The notes beneath the pieces were generated by a model that worked only from the letters and a program-made list of their open reading frames with translations, ran no database searches and was not told where the DNA came from. The translations under genes were made by a program, and so were the position numbers. Of a DNA stretch of 64,000 bases, positions 17,843-25,493 are shown one piece after another. The stretch is from assembly GCF_023091865.1 (NCBI RefSeq), contig NZ_JAHXDI010000002.1, positions 558,001 to 622,000 on the forward strand, read 5' to 3'. The stretch comes from Chromohalobacter moromii (lineage in GTDB: Bacteria > Pseudomonadota > Gammaproteobacteria > Pseudomonadales > Halomonadaceae). How positions within the stretch are numbered: position 1 is the first letter of the stretch; each line of letters begins with the position of its first letter.

Positions 17843-18252
17843 AAGCGCTGGCGGGATATCTGGCAGGACTGCTGTTCGGGCTCGGGCTGGCGATCAGCGG
17901 CATGACCGATCCGGCACGGGTCATCGGCTTCCTCGACGTGGCCGGCGACTGGGATCCGACCCTGGTCTTCGTGCTGGGCGGTGCGGTCGTCACCACTTTC
18001 ATCGGTTACCGGCTGGTCTGGCGACACCAAACGCCGCTGTTCGAATCCCGGTTTCAACTGCCCACCCGCCGTGACCTCGATACCCGTCTGCTGGGTGGTG
18101 CCGCGCTTTTCGGCATCGGTTGGGGGCTCTCCGGCTATTGCCCGGGGCCGGCGGTCGCCTCGCTTTCAGGGCTGAGCTGGCCGCTGGCGGCATTCATCGT
18201 GACGTTGATAGCGGGATGGTGGCTGGCCCGGCGAATGAACTCGCGTCATTGA
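17839..18252 (+). CDS. YeeE/YedE family membrane protein, C-terminal half
   Basis: 137 residues and about four helices; starts in the ATGA overlap with the first half. The paired cysteine motif appears as WGLSGYCPGPAVASLSG, with GMTDPARVIGFLDVAG earlier, both typical of the second half of YeeE. Likely forms a heterodimer with the product of the preceding gene. The response-regulator gene follows 13 bases later, so transcription probably continues. Confidence 0.87.
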   Translation: MKALAGYLAGLLFGLGLAISGMTDPARVIGFLDVAGDWDPTLVFVLGGAVVTTFIGYRLVWRHQTPLFESRFQLPTRRDLDTRLLGGAALFGIGWGLSGYCPGPAVASLSGLSWPLAAFIVTLIAGWWLARRMNSRH

Positions 18253-18265
18253 GGGGAAAAAATAC

Positions 18266-18967
18266 ATGCATGTGCTTCTCGTTGAGGACGATGAACTGGT
18301 GGCGGCCGGTATTCGCGCGGGGTTGGAGAGCCATGGGTGGGCGGTCGATACCGTCGCCTCGATGGCAGCGGCGCGTCATGCCCTGCAGGTCGTGACCAGC
18401 GATGTCGTGGTACTCGACCGCGGTCTTCGCGATGGCGATGGGTTGACGCTGGTCGAGGAATGGCGCGAGGCCGGCAAACGCGTGCCGGTATTGGTGCTGA
18501 CCGCCCGCGATGCCGTCAGCGACCGCATCGCGGGGCTCGATGCCGGCGCCGACGATTATCTGGTCAAGCCCTTCGATCTCGACGAACTGGTGGCGCGATT
18601 GCATGCGTTACTGCGTCGCGCGGGTGGCCGGGCCCATCCGTGTATCGTCCATGGCGCGCTGCGGCTCGACCCTCAGACGCGCCAGGTCACCTGGCGGGGG
18701 CACCCTGTCACGCTGTCGCGGCGGGAACTGGTGCTGCTGGAGACCTTCCTGCAGTCGCCGGGCAGCGTGCTGAGCGCGAATCAACTGCGCGATAGTCTCT
18801 ACGGCCTCGACGACGAGGTGGAGAGCAATGCGCTCAACGTTCACATCCATCATCTCCGCCGCAAAGTGGCGCCGGCCGTGATCGAGACGGTCCGTGGCCT
18901 CGGTTATCGTCTCGGCACGCCCGAGGCTCTGGCGGAGGCGGATGCCTCGTCGGTGGCATCGCGATGA
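18266..18967 (+). CDS. OmpR-family response regulator
   Basis: 233 residues. The receiver domain (about 1-115) has the acidic pair in LLVEDDELV, the phosphoacceptor aspartate in VVVLDRGLRDGDG, the threonine in VLVLTARD and the lysine in DYLVKPFDLDEL. The winged-helix output domain has LSRRELVLLETFLQSPG and the typical VHIHHLRRKV...VRGLGYRLG ending. It resembles the QseB/PmrA branch. It lies directly behind the sulfide genes and overlaps the kinase gene by four bases, so it may control this operon. Confidence 0.93.
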   Translation: MHVLLVEDDELVAAGIRAGLESHGWAVDTVASMAAARHALQVVTSDVVVLDRGLRDGDGLTLVEEWREAGKRVPVLVLTARDAVSDRIAGLDAGADDYLVKPFDLDELVARLHALLRRAGGRAHPCIVHGALRLDPQTRQVTWRGHPVTLSRRELVLLETFLQSPGSVLSANQLRDSLYGLDDEVESNALNVHIHHLRRKVAPAVIETVRGLGYRLGTPEALAEADASSVASR

Positions 18968-20286
18968 GCCTCAAGACGCGCTTGCTGGTGATACTCGGCG
19001 TGACCTTGACGGTCACTTGGAGCCTGGCGGCGGCCTGGCTGTGGTGGGGCCTCAACGATGAGGTGGAGCGTACGCTCGACCGCCGCCTCGCACAGTCGGC
19101 GAACATGGTCGCGGGCCTGATGGCGCGATTGCCTGAGGACAGCTGGGCGGCTGATGAGACGCGGCGGGCGTCCATCGTGGCACCGCTAAAGGGCGTCGCC
19201 TGTCAGGTGACGTCCGCGCAGGGCCAAGTGCTGGCACGTACGCATACGAACATGGCCGCGATCCTCGATGTGGGCCAGCCGGGTTATTCCTATCGGCAGC
19301 GCGAGGGTGAGGACTGGCGTGTCTATACGCTGATACGCGATGGCGTGACGATCACCACCGCCGACCGCGTGACGGAACGGCGTAGTCTGATGCGCGATAT
19401 TCTAGCGCTGGTGGTCGTGCCCTTCGCGGTGGCGCTGGTAATCAGCGGGGGCGTGCTGTGGTGGGGGACCCGGCGTGCCTTGCGGCCGCTCGATGGGTGG
19501 CGCGAGGCGCTGAGCCGCCGGCATCGTGATGATCTCTCGCCGGTGACGGCTACCGGCCTGCCCCGTGAACTGCATCCGTTGATCGCCACGCTCAACGCCC
19601 TGTTGGAGCGCATGCGTGCTGCCATTCATCGTGAACAGCGCTTCACCGATGCTGCCGCGCATGAGCTGCGGACACCGCTGACCGCCGTCAAGACGCACCT
19701 TCAGGTCGCGCGACGCGTAGAGGGCGATGCGATTCGCCAGGCCGTCGTGCATGCCGAGCAGGGGACCCAGCGCTTGGCCGCCACGCTCGATCAATTGCTG
19801 GCCCTGGCGCGTATCGAGGGCGCCGGGGTGCAGCACGAGACAGACGGTGCGACAGTGGCCGATATCGTCCGTAGCGCCGTGCGCGATACGCAAGAGCCTG
19901 CTCGTATCGTCGTCCCGGCTAAACTCCCGGATGCGCGCGTGGGAGTGTCGCTGGAACTGGCCGCCACGGCGCTGCGTAACGTACTCGACAACGCGCTCAA
20001 GCATGGCCCGGCCGGTTTGCCGGTGACGTTGGACGTAGACTTGGCGCCGCATGAGACGAACGCCACCGCGTGGGTTGAGCTACGCGTGCACGACCAAGGG
20101 TCGGGCGTGCCCGATGAGGCGCTTGCTCATGTCACCGAGCGCTTTTGGCGGCATTCGGCTACGTCGGGTAGTGGTCTAGGGCTTGCGATCACGGCCGCGA
20201 TTGCAGAACGTGCCAGTGGCGAACTGCAATTTCAGCACCCTGCAAGCGGTGGCTTCGAGGTGTGCATGAAGCTGCCACAGGTCTGA
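18964..20286 (+). CDS. Sensor histidine kinase, QseC/PmrB type
   Basis: 440 residues. There is one membrane segment at the N-terminus (about 8-30), a periplasmic sensor of about 130 residues, a second membrane segment (about 150-170) and a HAMP-like linker. The H box is AAAHELRTPLTAVKTHL, the N box LRNVLDNALKHGP, G1 VHDQGSGVPDEA and G2 SGSGLGLAI, so all catalytic boxes are intact. The start overlaps the response regulator stop (ATGA). The periplasmic loop contains one cysteine (GVACQVTS), an obvious candidate for sensing sulfur species, though this is speculation. Confidence 0.92.
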   Translation: MSLKTRLLVILGVTLTVTWSLAAAWLWWGLNDEVERTLDRRLAQSANMVAGLMARLPEDSWAADETRRASIVAPLKGVACQVTSAQGQVLARTHTNMAAILDVGQPGYSYRQREGEDWRVYTLIRDGVTITTADRVTERRSLMRDILALVVVPFAVALVISGGVLWWGTRRALRPLDGWREALSRRHRDDLSPVTATGLPRELHPLIATLNALLERMRAAIHREQRFTDAAAHELRTPLTAVKTHLQVARRVEGDAIRQAVVHAEQGTQRLAATLDQLLALARIEGAGVQHETDGATVADIVRSAVRDTQEPARIVVPAKLPDARVGVSLELAATALRNVLDNALKHGPAGLPVTLDVDLAPHETNATAWVELRVHDQGSGVPDEALAHVTERFWRHSATSGSGLGLAITAAIAERASGELQFQHPASGGFEVCMKLPQV

Positions 20287-20293
20287 TTTTCGT

Positions 20294-20318
20294 GCCCCTG
20301 ATGCGGGTGATCAGGGGC
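20294..20318. terminator. Hairpin between convergent kinase and dsbG genes
   Basis: GCCCCTGAT (20294-20302) pairs with ATCAGGGGC (20310-20318). It overlaps the last codons of dsbG on the minus strand and lies just after the kinase stop. A bidirectional terminator is likely, but neither side has a good T-run. Confidence 0.45.
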
Positions 20319-21078
20319 GTGGCGAGCCCATGACGGCGCGCATTTTTTCCTCGTCTGGCATTCCCTGAGCAACCTCTAACTTGCCGTCCTGATGATAGAC
20401 GATCGCCGGTGTACCCCGAAGGTTCAGCTCGCGCATGAGGGTGTTGTTGTCCTGAACTTGCTGCTCGATATCGGCCGGTTGTGCGGATGGGGCCACCTCG
20501 TCGCCGCGATTGTGTGCCGTGAAGGCGGCTACGGGATCGTCGGCGCCCAGCAGTGTGGCTGCTTTGGCGGGGCTATCCGACTTGAGAACGCCAACCATGA
20601 TGTGATGCAGCTGGACGTCACCGGCCTCGACCCAGGGGCGTGCGGCGTCCCAGAAGCTTTTGCAGTATGGGCAGTTGGGGTCGGTGAAGACGTACACCGT
20701 GCGCGGGGCGTCGCTGCTGCCGTCGAGGATCCAATGACTGTCCTCGAGGCGTTGCCACACGGCGGCGTTCTGCGGCCCCTTGACGAATTCGTCGAGCGGC
20801 TCGCTCGACAGGTTTTTGCCTTCGGCATCGACAAGGTTGCCGACGATGGCGTGCTGGCCGTTTTCGGTGACATAGATCGCCACCGGCTGGCCTTGTGCGC
20901 TAGCGGCGTAACCTGTCAGGCCATCGGGGGCCTCGAAGCGTTCGTGCACTGTCAATCCTTGATCGACGAGTGCTTCGACGGGTGCGGGCAGGTTCTCGGG
21001 CTGGCTCCAGGCGGGCGTGGCAGCCAAGGCGAGAGCACTGATGAGACCTAGGCGTATGGTGCATGCGATCAAAGACAT
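20311..21078 (-). CDS. dsbG: Thiol:disulfide interchange protein DsbG
   Basis: 255 residues with a signal peptide ending near AWS-QP. After an N-terminal dimerisation region, the thioredoxin fold has TDPNCPYCKSFWDAARPWVE with the CPYC active site, and later LRGTPAIVYH with the cis-proline. VQLHHIMVGVLKSDSPAKAA closely matches E. coli DsbG rather than DsbC. It guards single cysteines in the periplasm from sulfenylation and is kept reduced by DsbD, which is encoded two genes away on the same strand. AGGAG precedes the ATG. Confidence 0.9.
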   Translation of the reverse strand: MSLIACTIRLGLISALALAATPAWSQPENLPAPVEALVDQGLTVHERFEAPDGLTGYAASAQGQPVAIYVTENGQHAIVGNLVDAEGKNLSSEPLDEFVKGPQNAAVWQRLEDSHWILDGSSDAPRTVYVFTDPNCPYCKSFWDAARPWVEAGDVQLHHIMVGVLKSDSPAKAATLLGADDPVAAFTAHNRGDEVAPSAQPADIEQQVQDNNTLMRELNLRGTPAIVYHQDGKLEVAQGMPDEEKMRAVMGSPRP

Positions 21079-21091
21079 GCGGATTCTCCTA

Positions 21092-21916
21092 TTAAGGTGG
21101 AGTCAGGCGTGACAAGGCGTGTTTCAAGGTGGCTTGCGAGAGTTCGCCGAAATGCGTGTCGACCAGGCGACCATCGGCGTCATAGAACAAGGTAGTGGGC
21201 ATCGCTTTGACGCCTACGTGCTCTCCGAGCGCCAGCGTCTCGTCACGTAGCACGTTATCGAGATCGAGGGATTCGTCGTCCAGATAGTGACGGATGACCT
21301 GGCGAGCCTCGCCCTGATTGACGAACACGAAGGTGACATCGTCACGGCGCCGCTGCGTATCGGCGAGCAGCGGCATCTCGCGCCTGCAGGGCGGGCACCA
21401 GCTAGCCCAGAGATTTACTACCAAGGGTTGATCGTCTTGTAGGGCAGGGAGGTCGATGGCAGCGCCGTCGATTGTCATCAGCGACGTCTTGGGCAAAGCG
21501 CTATGCCCATCCTCGTCAAGCTTGACCAGAGCATAGACTGCCCCCGCCCAGGTGAGAGCGCCGGCCAGCAGTGCGGCACTCAAAGCGCGACGCTGGCGAG
21601 GTGCGCGCCATAGTCGCCAACCACAGTAGACCAAGGCGGCGGCAAGCCCGCCCCATGGGTCGAAGCCACGGTCACGGATGTCGAGCATGGCCCACAGGGA
21701 ATCGTAGGAATCCCAGTAGCGCACGATGAACACCAGGCGCGCGCCGACCAGGGCGACGAAGACTACTGTAAAGAGGGTGTCGCTGACACCGATGCGTTGT
21801 CGACGCCCGACCAAGGCGCCGGTGACGATAGCAACGGCTAGCGCGAAGACCAGCAACAATTGGCCGAGGCTGAGCGCCAGCGGTCCGATGGCCACGCTGC
21901 GGTCGAGGACCGTCAT
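21092..21916 (-). CDS. Membrane-anchored TlpA-like thioredoxin with Lgt-like N-terminal domain
   Basis: 274 residues. The N-terminal 125 residues hold about four membrane helices with IGPLALSLGQ...GARLVFIVRYWD and FDPWGGLAAAL. They line up with the start of the Lgt protein encoded at 42138 (GPLKVHWYGL, GGRVGYAIFY, MSFHGGLVGVL), but the Lgt histidine of FHGG is replaced by Trp. The C-terminal thioredoxin domain has WASWCPPCRREMPLL and MPTTLFYD. It probably reduces periplasmic disulfides with electrons from DsbD. The start overlaps the dsbD stop (ATGA). Confidence 0.85.
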   Translation of the reverse strand: MTVLDRSVAIGPLALSLGQLLLVFALAVAIVTGALVGRRQRIGVSDTLFTVVFVALVGARLVFIVRYWDSYDSLWAMLDIRDRGFDPWGGLAAALVYCGWRLWRAPRQRRALSAALLAGALTWAGAVYALVKLDEDGHSALPKTSLMTIDGAAIDLPALQDDQPLVVNLWASWCPPCRREMPLLADTQRRRDDVTFVFVNQGEARQVIRHYLDDESLDLDNVLRDETLALGEHVGVKAMPTTLFYDADGRLVDTHFGELSQATLKHALSRLTPP

Positions 21917-23829
21917 GCGTCGTCTCCCGCGCGGGGCGTGTCTTTTACTCGCTCGAGGCGTTCAAGGAACTCTTCCGCACTCAATTCACCCACGATGCGG
22001 TTTTCTCGACGTTCGCGGCCATCGGCGCCGTAGAGCAGCAGGGTCGGGGGGCCGACCACGCCCAGGGCTTGCATGATGGCCTGATCTGCGGCGTCGTTGT
22101 CGGTAACGTCGATGCGTATGAGTTGCACGTCTTCCAGAGCCGCTTGCACACGTGCATCGTCGAACACTTCTTCCTCGATGACCTCGCAACTGATGCACCA
22201 GTCGGCGGTGAATTCCACGAGTGTCTGACGTTGCTGTGCTGCTGCCTCCTCGAGACGCGCGTTCAACGCGTCGCGGTCGTCGACGGTCTCGAAGCTGAGT
22301 GTCGAGGATGTCTCGGTGTCATGCGAGCCGCCGCTGCCCGTGAAGTCTGCCAAGGGCCGCAACGGATCATGTTGGCCTCCCGCCGCGCCGACGAGCATGA
22401 GAATTCCCCATACGCCGAGGATCGTGGCCAGGCTGCGTCCCAGCACCTTCAGCGCGTCGTGCAGTGCATGTGCCGTTGCCCAGATGGCCTGGGCGAGGCC
22501 GATGAACAGAGCGCCCCAGGCGGCCATCTCCAGCGCAGGGGGCAGGATGCGTGCCGCGAACCATATCGCCATGCCCAACAATACGAAGCCGAAGATAGCG
22601 CGTACGCGAGTCATCCACGCCCCGGGGCGCGGCAGAATTCGCGGCCCGAGCAGTCCTACTGCGAACAAGGGAGCGCCCATCCCCAGCCCCAATGACCACA
22701 GGGCCAGGCCGCCTTGCCATGCATTGCCGCTTTCGGCGATGTAAAGCAGGGCCCCGGCCAGCGGTGCCGTCATGCAGGGGCCGACCAGTAATGCCGAGAG
22801 TACGCCCATGATGGCCGCGCCTTTGAGACGCCCGCTGCGTTGGCGTTCCAGGCGTGCATCGAGCCGGGTACGTAACCCTTGGGGTAACGTCAGCTCGAAC
22901 ACGCCGAACATCGCCAGGGCAAGCAGCACGAAAAGCACGGCGAAGCTGGCGATGAAGATAGGCGCTTGGAACAGCATCTGCAGGTTGGCCCCGGCCAGCG
23001 CCGCCGCGACACCCAACGCTGCATACGTCGTGGCCATGGGCAATATGTAGGCGAGCGAGAGCACGGCACCGTCACGCATGCGTGGCCGGCCGTCGCGTGT
23101 GGCACCCACGATGAGACTGGAAAGGATCGGCACCATGGGCAGCACGCAGGGCGTGAAGGTCAGCAGCAACCCCATGCCGAAGAAAGCCAGTAGCACCCAG
23201 CCCAGCCGGGCGTCGGCCAGCTGGGATGCGAGGCGTTGATCGTCGGCCTGAGCGGCATCGGAGGGGGGCGATGCATCGCTCGAGTTTGCCGCATCATCGG
23301 TGCCGGGCTCGAAGGCAGTGTCACGTGCATGATCCGTGGTGTTGGCGCTATCCGCTTTGCTGCTGGCGGCGAGCGTGTCGGCATCGAAGGTTCGGTGCTG
23401 CGGCGGATAACACAGCCCGGCTTCGGCACAGCCTTGCCAAGTCAGCGTCACCTGCTCGGCATCGCCCAGCGCGGCACGCAATGCCACTTGATGATGGTAG
23501 ACCTCTGAGCGACCGAAATAGTCGTCCTCGATGGTCTCGCCCTTCGGTAGCTCGATATCCACCGGGCCATCTTCGGTTTCGACGCTGAAGCGATGCCGAT
23601 ACAGGTAATACTCTGGCGCGATGTCCCACTCGGCGATGAGCGTGCCGTCATCGCGCGATACCGACAACGAGAAAGCCTGCTCGGCGGAGAGGAAGTCGTC
23701 TTGGCTGGCAAACGGCGATTCGGCGAAGGCCGGGGTGGCGAAGACGAGCATGAGCGCGGCCAGACAGGCTGCGAGCCCATGGCTTAGGGAGCGAAAATGG
23801 CATATTGGCCGGCGCGAAGCGTGAATCAT
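21913..23829 (-). CDS. dsbD: Thiol:disulfide interchange protein DsbD
   Basis: Carries electrons from cytosolic thioredoxin to periplasmic DsbG/DsbC. About 638 residues from the ATG at 23829, which gives a normal signal peptide ending near AFA-ES; an ATG at 23865 would add 12 residues. All three redox parts are present: alpha domain with WQGCAEAGLCYPPQ, the eight-helix beta domain with FTPCVLPMVP and VGPCMTAPLAG, and the gamma thioredoxin domain with FTADWCISCEVIEEEVF. First gene of the dsbD-tlpA-dsbG unit. No strong ribosome site decides the start. Confidence 0.93.
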   Translation of the reverse strand: MIHASRRPICHFRSLSHGLAACLAALMLVFATPAFAESPFASQDDFLSAEQAFSLSVSRDDGTLIAEWDIAPEYYLYRHRFSVETEDGPVDIELPKGETIEDDYFGRSEVYHHQVALRAALGDAEQVTLTWQGCAEAGLCYPPQHRTFDADTLAASSKADSANTTDHARDTAFEPGTDDAANSSDASPPSDAAQADDQRLASQLADARLGWVLLAFFGMGLLLTFTPCVLPMVPILSSLIVGATRDGRPRMRDGAVLSLAYILPMATTYAALGVAAALAGANLQMLFQAPIFIASFAVLFVLLALAMFGVFELTLPQGLRTRLDARLERQRSGRLKGAAIMGVLSALLVGPCMTAPLAGALLYIAESGNAWQGGLALWSLGLGMGAPLFAVGLLGPRILPRPGAWMTRVRAIFGFVLLGMAIWFAARILPPALEMAAWGALFIGLAQAIWATAHALHDALKVLGRSLATILGVWGILMLVGAAGGQHDPLRPLADFTGSGGSHDTETSSTLSFETVDDRDALNARLEEAAAQQRQTLVEFTADWCISCEVIEEEVFDDARVQAALEDVQLIRIDVTDNDAADQAIMQALGVVGPPTLLLYGADGRERRENRIVGELSAEEFLERLERVKDTPRAGDDA

Positions 23830-23980
23830 GATAGTCCATACGGGTGACGAGATGGCGCCTAGCATAACGGCATGGGATTAGCCGAGCATTAAGAGCGATG
23901 CATGTCGGTATGTCGCGGCGCTTGCCAAGCGAGCGGCAACGCGCTGAAGTGGTGTGATTGCAATCCGTGGGAGGGGCGAT

Positions 23981-24505
23981 ATGACGACAAGCTGGAATAA
24001 CTGGATATCACGACAACCACCGAGCACCTCGCCGTCGCCCATCGACGAGGTGCCGCTCGCCGGGCAAGAAGAGGCCCAGTGGTTGCCGCTGGCGCATGGC
24101 ACCTACCGGGCGCTGTTCCAGTGGACGACGCCCAGCGCGCAGGCGGCCATGGCGAATGCCGGGCTGCTGCGCGCCGTGCGCGCGGTGAACCTGTTCGCGG
24201 CGGCCGACGTGCCGGCCGAGCGTCGCCACATGATCGTCCTCGTTTCAGGAGCAGCGACGCCGTGCCTGCTCGAGGATGCCGCCTATGCGCGTCATTACGG
24301 ATTGCCGGACGCCTCGAACAATCCCAACCGCGTGTTGATCGAGGCGCTTCAGCGCGAAGGCGTCGGCGTCATGGTGTGTCTGCAAGCCTGGCACGGTCAG
24401 GGATTTGCCCGCGATACCCTGTTGGCCGATATCGAACTGGCGCAGTCTGGCATGACGGTGGGCATCGCGCTGCAAAATGCCGGCTTCGCGCTGGTGGCAG
24501 TTTAA
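23981..24505 (+). CDS. DsrE-like small protein
   Basis: 174 residues from the ATG at 23981, which has GGGAGGGG upstream; a GTG at 23954 would add nine residues. The C-terminal 120 residues have the alternating strand-helix pattern of DsrE/DsrF proteins. VMVCLQAWHGQGFARDTLLA places a cysteine where the family has its sulfur-carrying or redox cysteine, and it ends [17 protein letters not shown]. There is no signal peptide. Function unknown; a link to sulfur or redox chemistry is suggested by fold and by the Dsb and sulfide genes nearby. It converges on and overlaps DUF190 by four bases. Confidence 0.7.
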   Translation: MTTSWNNWISRQPPSTSPSPIDEVPLAGQEEAQWLPLAHGTYRALFQWTTPSAQAAMANAGLLRAVRAVNLFAAADVPAERRHMIVLVSGAATPCLLEDAAYARHYGLPDASNNPNRVLIEALQREGVGVMVCLQAWHGQGFARDTLLADIELAQSGMTVGIALQNAGFALVAV

Positions 24506-24834
24506 CGCGATCCCCCCAACTGGGCGTAATTCACCTCGCGGCGGAGCACGAAGACGTCGATGCCAGCCTGGTCGACGGCGTCGATAAGACGCTCGGTCAG
24601 CGTCTTATCCAGCACGAAGAGGAGTTCGATGGGCCGGTCGGCCAATTCGAAGAAATGCGCCGAATGCGTGCGCCCGTCGGCACCAGTGCCTTCACTGGCC
24701 GTGCGGCGCGTCATGCGTTCGATGCCCAGCGTCTTGGCGTGTTCGGCCACGGCGTCGATGACGGGTTTGCCATGGTGACGACGCGACTCTGGCGCCATGA
24801 AGATGACTTCGTAACCGTGTTGCCATTCGCTCAT
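24502..24834 (-). CDS. DUF190 family protein
   Basis: 110 residues, PII-like fold family DUF190. It has [35 protein letters not shown] near the end and [15 protein letters not shown] in the middle. The start overlaps the crcB stop (ATGA), and this pairing is frequent in bacteria, where DUF190 probably modulates or supports fluoride export. It would be co-transcribed with crcB under the same leader. Function not established. Confidence 0.85.
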   Translation of the reverse strand: MSEWQHGYEVIFMAPESRRHHGKPVIDAVAEHAKTLGIERMTRRTASEGTGADGRTHSAHFFELADRPIELLFVLDKTLTERLIDAVDQAGIDVFVLRREVNYAQLGGSR

Positions 24835-25229
24835 TTCAAAACTCCCGTCAGGTGTTTGAGGGCACCGAAGGTGGCGATGCCTACGCCGGTCATGACCAAC
24901 GAGCCGAGTACGTGCACGGCGATGCCCGATAATGCCATGAGGTAACGCCCGGCCTGCAGGTTAGTGAACATCTCGGCAGAAAAAGTCGAGAAGGTCGTCA
25001 ACGCCCCTAAAAAGCCGGTTACCACGAATAGGCGCCACTCGGGGGAGAGATGCGGCAACTGGGCGAAGAAGGCTATGGAAAGGCCGATTAGCCAGGCGCC
25101 TAGCCAGTTGGCGGCCAAGGTGCCGGGGGGGACCGCGGGGAAGAGGGCGTTGAGCCATATTCCCAGTAGCCAGCGTAGGTTGGCGCCGAGCGCTGCACCG
25201 GCGCCGATCGCCACGATGGAAAACCACAT
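24831..25229 (-). CDS. crcB: Fluoride efflux channel CrcB/Fluc
   Basis: 132 residues, four membrane helices, from [37 protein letters not shown] and [16 protein letters not shown] are the family signatures; the TFSTFSAE stretch lines the fluoride path and sodium site. It works as an antiparallel dimer in the inner membrane. A longer frame from 25319 is rejected because the added residues are unlike the family and overlap the leader region. A candidate fluoride riboswitch lies upstream at 25335-25458. Confidence 0.95.
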   Translation of the reverse strand: MWFSIVAIGAGAALGANLRWLLGIWLNALFPAVPPGTLAANWLGAWLIGLSIAFFAQLPHLSPEWRLFVVTGFLGALTTFSTFSAEMFTNLQAGRYLMALSGIAVHVLGSLVMTGVGIATFGALKHLTGVLK

Positions 25230-25334
25230 GCGTTCGATTCCTCGCAATTGAGAATGATCAACGAGGTGGGCGTGCGGGGGCGGCGAGGCTGAAAGAAATA
25301 ACCGTGAATACCTGCGCACGACGCACCTCGAGTG

Positions 25335-25458
25335 CGTTGGCAGGCATCATTAGCACTGGCGAGAACGCGTCGGCGATGTGGTGCCGATGCCAGGCGGTTT
25401 GTCGCGATGGGCGCCGTGTTTCGGACGCCGATGACGACGGGAGGAATGCCATCTCCAC
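25335..25458 (-). ncRNA. Candidate fluoride riboswitch (crcB motif), long variant
   Basis: Read on the minus strand, GGAGAUGGCAUUCCUCC (25456-25440) reproduces the 5' core of the fluoride aptamer: GAUGG-NN-UUC closed by a short stem. UAAUGAUGCCUGCC (25352-25339) reproduces the 3' core ending in CCURC. GGCAU in the first half pairs with AUGCC in the second, the pseudoknot of this RNA. CUGGC/GCCAG and UCGGC/GCCGA form a stem just before the 3' core. The insert between halves is about 85 bases, longer than usual. A hairpin at 25321-25337 follows. It precedes crcB by about 105 bases. Confidence 0.5.
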
Positions 25459-25493
25459 GCGTACAGTAACCAGCACGACGCGCGTCGGCAAGC

